Positions 59,268 through 64,000 of a stretch of 64,000 nucleotides of DNA are shown piece by piece (the first letter of the stretch is position 1; every line of letters begins with the position of its first letter). Position numbers and translations under genes: made by a program. Where the stretch lies: positions 53,294-117,293 of the forward strand of contig CAIKZO010000073.1 of NCBI GenBank assembly GCA_903832005.1, read 5' to 3'. Below the pieces are notes generated by a model. It did not search any database, was not told the origin of the DNA, and saw only the letters and a list, made by a program, of their open reading frames with translations. The stretch is from Enhydrobacter aerosaccus (GTDB lineage Bacteria > Pseudomonadota > Alphaproteobacteria > Reyranellales > Reyranellaceae).

Positions 59268-60251
59268 ATGACAATGTTTCGTCGAACTGTGCTCGCAGCA
59301 CCGATGGTCCTGGCCACGGCAAAGGCCGCGCGCGCCGCGGACTGGGTGCCCAAGCAGCCGATCAAGATCCTGGTCGGCTACGCGCCGGGCGGCACGGCCG
59401 ACATCGCCGCCCGCATCGCGGCCGACACGATCCAGCGCAAGCACGGCTACAACATCGTGGTCGACAACAAGACCGGCGCCGGCGGCTTCATCGCGCTCAA
59501 GGCCGTGGCCCAGGCGCCGGCCGATGGATACACCGTCGGCATCGGCATCATGGGCCAGCTCTCGGTCGGGCCGGTCGTTCCCGGCTCGAACATCCCGCTC
59601 GACCTCGACAAGGAGCTGGTGCCGATCGCCAACCTGGTCGGCGTGCCGATGGCGTTGATCGTGCGCATGGACGCGCCGTTCAAGACGATCCCGGAGTTCG
59701 TGGCCTACGCCAAGGCCAATCCCGGCAAGGTGAGCTATGCGTCTACCGGACTGGGCTCGACCAACCAGCTCGGCGCGGAATTCCTCGCCGCCGAAGCGGG
59801 CGGGTTGAAGCTGATCCACGTGCCCTATCGCGGCGGCGCGCCGGCGATCGCCGATGTGGCGTCGGGCAACGTCGACATGTTCTTCGGCAACATCTCAGAA
59901 CTGATCAGCATGGCGCGCGGCGGCAAGGTGCGCGTGCTGGCGCTCGCCGCGACCAAGCCGTCGGCACTGGCGCCCGAGCTGCCGTTGCTGACCAAGGATA
60001 TTCCGTCCCTCGACATCAACAATTGGTTCGGCCTGGTCGGTCCGGCGGCCCTGCCGGCCGACATCAAGGAGTCGATCGCCAAGATGTTTCTCGATGCGAT
60101 GGCAGATCCCGCGAACAAGGAAACGCTCGACAAGCAAGGCCTCGAAGCGGTCGGACAGGGGCCGGAGGCGTTCGCCGCCTACATCAAGAAGGATCGCGAG
60201 CGCTGGGCGAAGGTGGTGAAGCAGGGCAATATCCGCGCCGACAACAATTAG
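59268..60251 (+). CDS. Bug-family tripartite tricarboxylate transporter substrate-binding protein
   Basis: A 327-residue periplasmic binding protein of the Bug/TctC family. A signal sequence (MTMFRRTVLAAPMVLATAKAARA) is followed by IKILVGYAPGGTADIAAR, the diagnostic Bug motif, and HVPYRGGAPAIADVASGNVD. ATG 59268 is chosen because AGGA lies seven bases before it. It begins an operon with hydantoinase A and B nine bases later, so its ligand is probably a hydantoin, oxoproline or related cyclic amide. No tctA/tctB is adjacent. Confidence 0.92.
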   Translation: MTMFRRTVLAAPMVLATAKAARAADWVPKQPIKILVGYAPGGTADIAARIAADTIQRKHGYNIVVDNKTGAGGFIALKAVAQAPADGYTVGIGIMGQLSVGPVVPGSNIPLDLDKELVPIANLVGVPMALIVRMDAPFKTIPEFVAYAKANPGKVSYASTGLGSTNQLGAEFLAAEAGGLKLIHVPYRGGAPAIADVASGNVDMFFGNISELISMARGGKVRVLALAATKPSALAPELPLLTKDIPSLDINNWFGLVGPAALPADIKESIAKMFLDAMADPANKETLDKQGLEAVGQGPEAFAAYIKKDRERWAKVVKQGNIRADNN

Positions 60252-60259
60252 GAATCTCA

Positions 60260-62329
60260 ATGAGCGCGCCTCTGTCCCTCGGCATCGACATCGGGGGCAC
60301 TTTCACCGACCTCGTCATCCACGATCCGCGCGACGGCCGCGCCGTCATCTGGAAGGAGAGCACGACGCCCGACGATCCCGCGCGCGGCGCGCTCGAAGGC
60401 ACGCGACGCGTGCTGGAGAAGGCGGGGGCGAAGCCCGAGCAGATCGGCCGCGTCGTGCATGCCACGACGCTGTTCACCAACGCGCTGATCGAACGCAAGG
60501 GCGCCAAGACAGGCCTGCTGACGACGGCAGGCTTCCGCGACGTGCTGGAGATCGGCCGCGAGCGCAAGTACGAGCTCTACGATCTCTTCATCGAGATGCC
60601 CAAGCCGATCGTGCCGCGGCCGTGGCGACGCGAGGCGATGGAACGCCTGGCGCCGGACGGTTCGGTCGAGAAGGCGCTCGATATCGCCGCGGCCCTCGCC
60701 GAAGTCGGCGAGTTGGTCGAGCAGGGCGTCGAGAGCCTCGCCATCTGCTTCCTGCATTCCTATGCCAACCCCGCGCACGAGCGTGCCGTGGGCGCCGCGA
60801 TCTCCGAGCGTTTCCAGAAGCTGTCGATTTCGCTCTCGTCCGACGTGTCGCCCGAGATCCGCGAATATCTCCGCGCCTCGACGACGGTGGCCAACGCCTA
60901 CATCCGGCCGCTTGCCGAGATCTATCTCGAGCGTCTCGAACAGGCGCTGCGCAGCGAGGGCATCCCGGGCGGCCTGTTCCTGATGCTGTCGAACGGCGGC
61001 CTGACCCATGTGAGCGAGGCCAAGCGCGCGCCGGTGCAGCTGCTCGAAAGCGGCCCCGCGGCGGGCGCGCTCGCGGGCGCGTGGTTCGGACGCAACGCAG
61101 GGCTCGAAAGGGTGCTGGCCTTCGACATGGGCGGGACCACGGCGAAGCTGGCGTTGGTCGACGACGGCGAGCCGCTGGTCGCCTACGGCTTCGAAGCCGC
61201 GCGCGAGAAGCGCTTCCTGCGCGGCTCCGGTCTGCCCATGCAGATCGCCACCGTCGAGCTGATCGAGATCGGCGCCGGTGGCGGCTCGATCGCGCACAAA
61301 TCCGAGCTTGGCACCTTGAACGTGGGCCCCGAGAGCAGCGGCGCGCAGCCCGGCCCGGCCTGCTACGGGCGCGGCGGCACCAATGCCACCGTGACCGACG
61401 CCGATCTCACCCTGGGCTACCTCAACGCCGACTTCTTCCTGGGCGGCGCGATGAAGATCGACAAGGCAGCGACTGACAAGGCGTTTGCCACGCTGGCATC
61501 ATCGCTCAAGGTCGAGCCGGGCCGTGCGGCCTTCGGCGTGCACGACGTGGTGAACGAGAACATGGCGGGCGCGGCGCGCGTGGCGATCGCCGAGCGTGGT
61601 CGGGTGCCGTCGGAATACGCGCTGCTGGCGACCGGTGGAGCAGGTCCCGTCCATGCCTGGCACGTCGCGCGCAAGCTCGGCGTATCGCGGGTCGTCTGTC
61701 CGCCGGGCGCGGGCGCCGGCAGCACCATCGGCATGCTGATGGCACCGGCGCGGGTCGATCGCGTGCAAAGCTACGCACCGGCGCTGAGCGGCGCGGACAT
61801 GAACGCCGTCGAGAAGATCTTCGCCGATCTCGAAAAGGAATCGATCGACGTGCTGCGCCTGACCGGCGCCGACGTCGACGGCCGCACGGCCAAGCGTCTC
61901 GCCGACATGCGCTACATCGGCCAGGGCAGCGAGATCACGGTCACGATGCCGTCGCCGCTCACCGAGGAAGGCGTGCGGGCGGCGTTCGAGGTGGCCTACA
62001 AGGCGCTGTTTGCGCGCGTGCCGCCGGGGGCGGCGATCCAGTTCGTGGCGCTGCGCCTGTCGGTCAGCGCGCCGATGCCCGGCACCGGCGGTAAGCTCGT
62101 GTTGACGCGCCATGCCTCGGCCACCGGCCAGAAGGGCACGCGGCCTGTCTTCTTTCCCGACGAGGGCAAGACCATCGAGACAAAGGTGTGGGATCGCTAC
62201 GCGCTGAAGGCGGGCGTCACCATCGAGGGCCCCGCCGTGTTCGAGGAAGACGAGAGCACCTTCATCGTCGGACCCAACGCGACGGCGCGTCTGCTGGCCG
62301 ACGGTTCCATCCTGGCGGAGGCAAAGTAA
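60260..62329 (+). CDS. hyuA: Hydantoinase/oxoprolinase family protein, subunit A
   Basis: A 689-residue ATP-dependent amidase subunit of the HyuA/5-oxoprolinase/acetone-carboxylase-beta family. The actin-like ATP site starts with SLGIDIGGTFTDLVIHD; other conserved parts are HATTLFTNALIERKGAKTGL, FDMGGTTAKLAL and IGAGGGSIAHK. With subunit B it hydrolyses cyclic amides such as N-methylhydantoin or 5-oxoproline at the cost of ATP. It lies between the Bug gene and hyuB; the stop overlaps the start of hyuB by one base (TAATG). Confidence 0.93.
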   Translation: MSAPLSLGIDIGGTFTDLVIHDPRDGRAVIWKESTTPDDPARGALEGTRRVLEKAGAKPEQIGRVVHATTLFTNALIERKGAKTGLLTTAGFRDVLEIGRERKYELYDLFIEMPKPIVPRPWRREAMERLAPDGSVEKALDIAAALAEVGELVEQGVESLAICFLHSYANPAHERAVGAAISERFQKLSISLSSDVSPEIREYLRASTTVANAYIRPLAEIYLERLEQALRSEGIPGGLFLMLSNGGLTHVSEAKRAPVQLLESGPAAGALAGAWFGRNAGLERVLAFDMGGTTAKLALVDDGEPLVAYGFEAAREKRFLRGSGLPMQIATVELIEIGAGGGSIAHKSELGTLNVGPESSGAQPGPACYGRGGTNATVTDADLTLGYLNADFFLGGAMKIDKAATDKAFATLASSLKVEPGRAAFGVHDVVNENMAGAARVAIAERGRVPSEYALLATGGAGPVHAWHVARKLGVSRVVCPPGAGAGSTIGMLMAPARVDRVQSYAPALSGADMNAVEKIFADLEKESIDVLRLTGADVDGRTAKRLADMRYIGQGSEITVTMPSPLTEEGVRAAFEVAYKALFARVPPGAAIQFVALRLSVSAPMPGTGGKLVLTRHASATGQKGTRPVFFPDEGKTIETKVWDRYALKAGVTIEGPAVFEEDESTFIVGPNATARLLADGSILAEAK

Positions 62330-63966
62330 TGGCCCGCACTTTTGACCCCATCGAACTCGAACTCCTGTGGCGCCGCCTGATCTCGGCGGTCGACGAAGCC
62401 GCGGTTGCCATGGTGCGCACCAGCTTCTCGACCCTGGTGCGCGAGAGCTACGATTTCTCCTGCGTCATCACCGACGATACCGGCCAGTCGCTGGTCCAGG
62501 CCTCGGAGAGCATCCCGAGCTTCATCGGCACGCTCCCCGAGACGGTGAAACACTTCCTGCGCTTCTTCCCGGCCGACAAGCTGGCGCCAGGCGACGTGCT
62601 GATCACCAACGACATCTGGCTGGGCACCGGCCATCTGCCGGACATCACGCTCGCCAAGCCGATCTTCAAGGACGGCAAGCTGATCGCCTTCAGCGCCACG
62701 ACGGCCCATGCGCCCGACATCGGCGGCAAGATCCGCAGCCCCGAGCCGCGCGAAGTCTTCGAGGAAGGCCTGCAGATCCCGCCGATGAAGATGATCGCGG
62801 CCGGGAAGACCGACGAGACGCTGGTCGCGATCATCCGCAAGAACGTGCGCACGCCCGACCAGACGATGGGCGATCTGTACGCGCAGATCGTGGCGCTCGA
62901 CGTGATGGAAGACCGGCTGCGCGTGCTGATGGAGAGCTACGACTTGGCCGATCTCACGGACTTGGCGCGCGAGATCCAGGGCCGCTGCGAGATGGCGATG
63001 CGGGCGGCGATCTCCGAACTGCCCGACGGCACCTACCGCAGCGAGCTCAAGACCGACGGCATCATGGAAACGCCGATCACCTTGAAGCTCGAGCTCACGA
63101 TCAAGGGCGACACGATCGCGATGGACTTCGCCGGCACCGACGCCCAGGTCGATCGCGCGATCAACTGCGCGCTTTGCTACACGTCGGCGATGGCGATGTA
63201 CGGGGTGAAGGTCTGCACCAGCCCCAACCTGCCCAACAACGAGGGCGCGTTCCGGCCGATCACGCTCAGCGCGCCCGCGGGCTGCATCGTCAACCCGCAG
63301 TTCCCCGCGCCCGGCGGCTCGCGCATGCTGATCGGCCATTACGTGCCGATGCTGGTGTTCGGCTGCCTCGGCCAGATCGTGCCCGAGCGCGTGATGGCCG
63401 CCTGTGGCTCACCGATGTGGGGCATGAACCAGTCGGGCGTGCGACCGGACGGCAAGGGCGGCGGCAAGCCCTACGCCAACATGTTCTTCTACAACGGCGG
63501 CATGGGCGGCAACGCGCAGCGCGACGGCATCACCTGCCTCAGCTGGCCGTCGAACGTGTCGTCGACCTCGATCGAGATCAGCGAGCACATCGCGCCGCTG
63601 CGCTTCCATCACAAGAAGCTGAGGCCCGACAGCGGCGGCCCCGGCAAGCAGCGCGGCGGCCTCGGCCAGGAGATCCTGATCGAAAGCCGCAGCGACACGC
63701 CGATCGCCGTCTCCTTCCTCGCCGAGCGCACGATCTTCCCGGCCTTCGGCATCGAGGGTGGCAACGACGGCGCACCGGGTCAGCTCCACATCAACGGCAA
63801 GCTGACCGACCCGAAGAAACAGTACGTGATCCACAAAGGCGACACCGTCTCGCTCGGCACGCCGGGCGGCGGCGGCCACGGCGACCCGAAGAAGCGTCCG
63901 GACGCCGCACTCAAGGCGGATGTCGCGGCCGGCTACGTGACCGACCGCGCGCCTTACGGCGGTTGA
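62329..63966 (+). CDS. hyuB: Hydantoinase B/oxoprolinase family protein, subunit B
   Basis: A 545-residue partner of HyuA. The family pattern is seen in DPIELELLWRRLISAVDEA, YDFSCVITDDTGQ, LITNDIWLGTGHLPD, APGGSRMLIGHYVP and TPGGGGHGDPKKR near the end. The gene is complete; 34 bases remain before the window end and contain a C-run/G-run hairpin. Function follows from pairing with subunit A: cleavage of a cyclic amide bond, substrate unknown. Confidence 0.93.
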   Translation: MARTFDPIELELLWRRLISAVDEAAVAMVRTSFSTLVRESYDFSCVITDDTGQSLVQASESIPSFIGTLPETVKHFLRFFPADKLAPGDVLITNDIWLGTGHLPDITLAKPIFKDGKLIAFSATTAHAPDIGGKIRSPEPREVFEEGLQIPPMKMIAAGKTDETLVAIIRKNVRTPDQTMGDLYAQIVALDVMEDRLRVLMESYDLADLTDLAREIQGRCEMAMRAAISELPDGTYRSELKTDGIMETPITLKLELTIKGDTIAMDFAGTDAQVDRAINCALCYTSAMAMYGVKVCTSPNLPNNEGAFRPITLSAPAGCIVNPQFPAPGGSRMLIGHYVPMLVFGCLGQIVPERVMAACGSPMWGMNQSGVRPDGKGGGKPYANMFFYNGGMGGNAQRDGITCLSWPSNVSSTSIEISEHIAPLRFHHKKLRPDSGGPGKQRGGLGQEILIESRSDTPIAVSFLAERTIFPAFGIEGGNDGAPGQLHINGKLTDPKKQYVIHKGDTVSLGTPGGGGHGDPKKRPDAALKADVAAGYVTDRAPYGG

Positions 63967-63982
63967 TGCTCCTCACTTTTCC

Positions 63983-64000
63983 TCCCCCGTCTTCGGGGGA
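63983..64000. repeat. GC hairpin at window edge
   Basis: Arms TCCCCCG (63983-63989) and CGGGGGA (63994-64000) with a TCTT loop lie 16 bp after the hyuB stop. It may be cut by the window edge. It is similar in design to the hairpin at 30056-30079, also placed after a stop codon, and may be a short genome-wide repeat acting as an mRNA end. Confidence 0.55.

Overview
The window is a gene-dense, high-GC stretch of a bacterial chromosome and almost certainly comes from an alphaproteobacterium. The pointers are an EipB/DUF1849 envelope protein, a DksA with a degenerate zinc finger, DUF3553, DUF1345 and DUF3775 proteins, many periplasmic solute-binding proteins, and a bufferin operon (BufA1-BufB-BufC). 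The gene mix resembles environmental Rhodospirillales/Hyphomicrobiales such as Reyranella, but I cannot assign a genus from sequence alone. I see no phage, IS element, CRISPR array or replication origin. One tRNA (Val, anticodon GAC) is present.

Layout. 1-5 kb: end of an M20 amidohydrolase, a DUF6671 zinc-ribbon protein, then a minus-strand group of deacylase, creatininase-family hydrolase and two tandem family-3 solute-binding proteins. 5-7 kb: two convergent Fe(II)/2-oxoglutarate (TauD-type) dioxygenases and a small lipoprotein. 7.6-13.2 kb: a tightly overlapping minus-strand transporter operon joining a peptide-type binding protein and permease pair to an amino-acid-type permease pair and a single ATPase. 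13-17 kb: pyrE, a UPF0126 channel, DUF1345 and a DHA2 exporter. 17-19.5 kb: a gamma-glutamyltransferase coupled to a branched-chain-type binding protein. 19.6-24.1 kb: an ECF sigma / anti-sigma / CpxP-like sensor set followed by a Tat-exported DUF1800-DUF1501 pair. 24.1-29.9 kb: a stress-repair group (GPH-type transporter, cyclopropane-fatty-acid synthase, photolyase, EipB, PdeM nuclease). 30-34.3 kb: a hydratase, MobA, DUF3553, the bufferin operon and dksA. 34.3-38.6 kb: D-aminoacylase, M81 peptidase, a non-coding region with RNA-like structure, and N-formylglutamate amidohydrolase. 38.7-46.4 kb: tRNA-Val, nadE, DUF3775, a rhodanese / acyl-CoA ligase / DUF3237 / racemase operon, and an opposing hydrolase group. 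46.5-51 kb: a tctBA transporter operon with HMG-CoA-lyase-like, cupin and class III CoA-transferase genes. 51-57.6 kb: a frameshifted TauE/SafE gene, a ClC channel, an APH-family kinase with a TetR regulator, a C13 peptidase lipoprotein, RidA and an enoyl-CoA hydratase. 57.6-64 kb: a second acyl-CoA ligase, then a Bug binding protein with hydantoinase A and B subunits.

How it fits together. Two themes dominate. The first is scavenging of amides and modified amino acids: M20, creatininase, deacylase, D-aminoacylase, M81, N-formylglutamate hydrolase, gamma-glutamyltransferase, hydantoinase, and several transporters. The second is activation and breakdown of organic acids through CoA: two acyl-CoA ligases, a CoA-transferase, an HMG-CoA-lyase-like enzyme, an enoyl-CoA hydratase and tripartite tricarboxylate transporters.

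The most interesting points are the bufferin (MNIO-modified peptide) operon; a candidate small RNA around 37.53-37.63 kb with a strong terminator and no plus-strand gene before it; the hybrid ABC operon with one ATPase for two permease pairs; and the ECF-linked DUF1800-DUF1501 export module.
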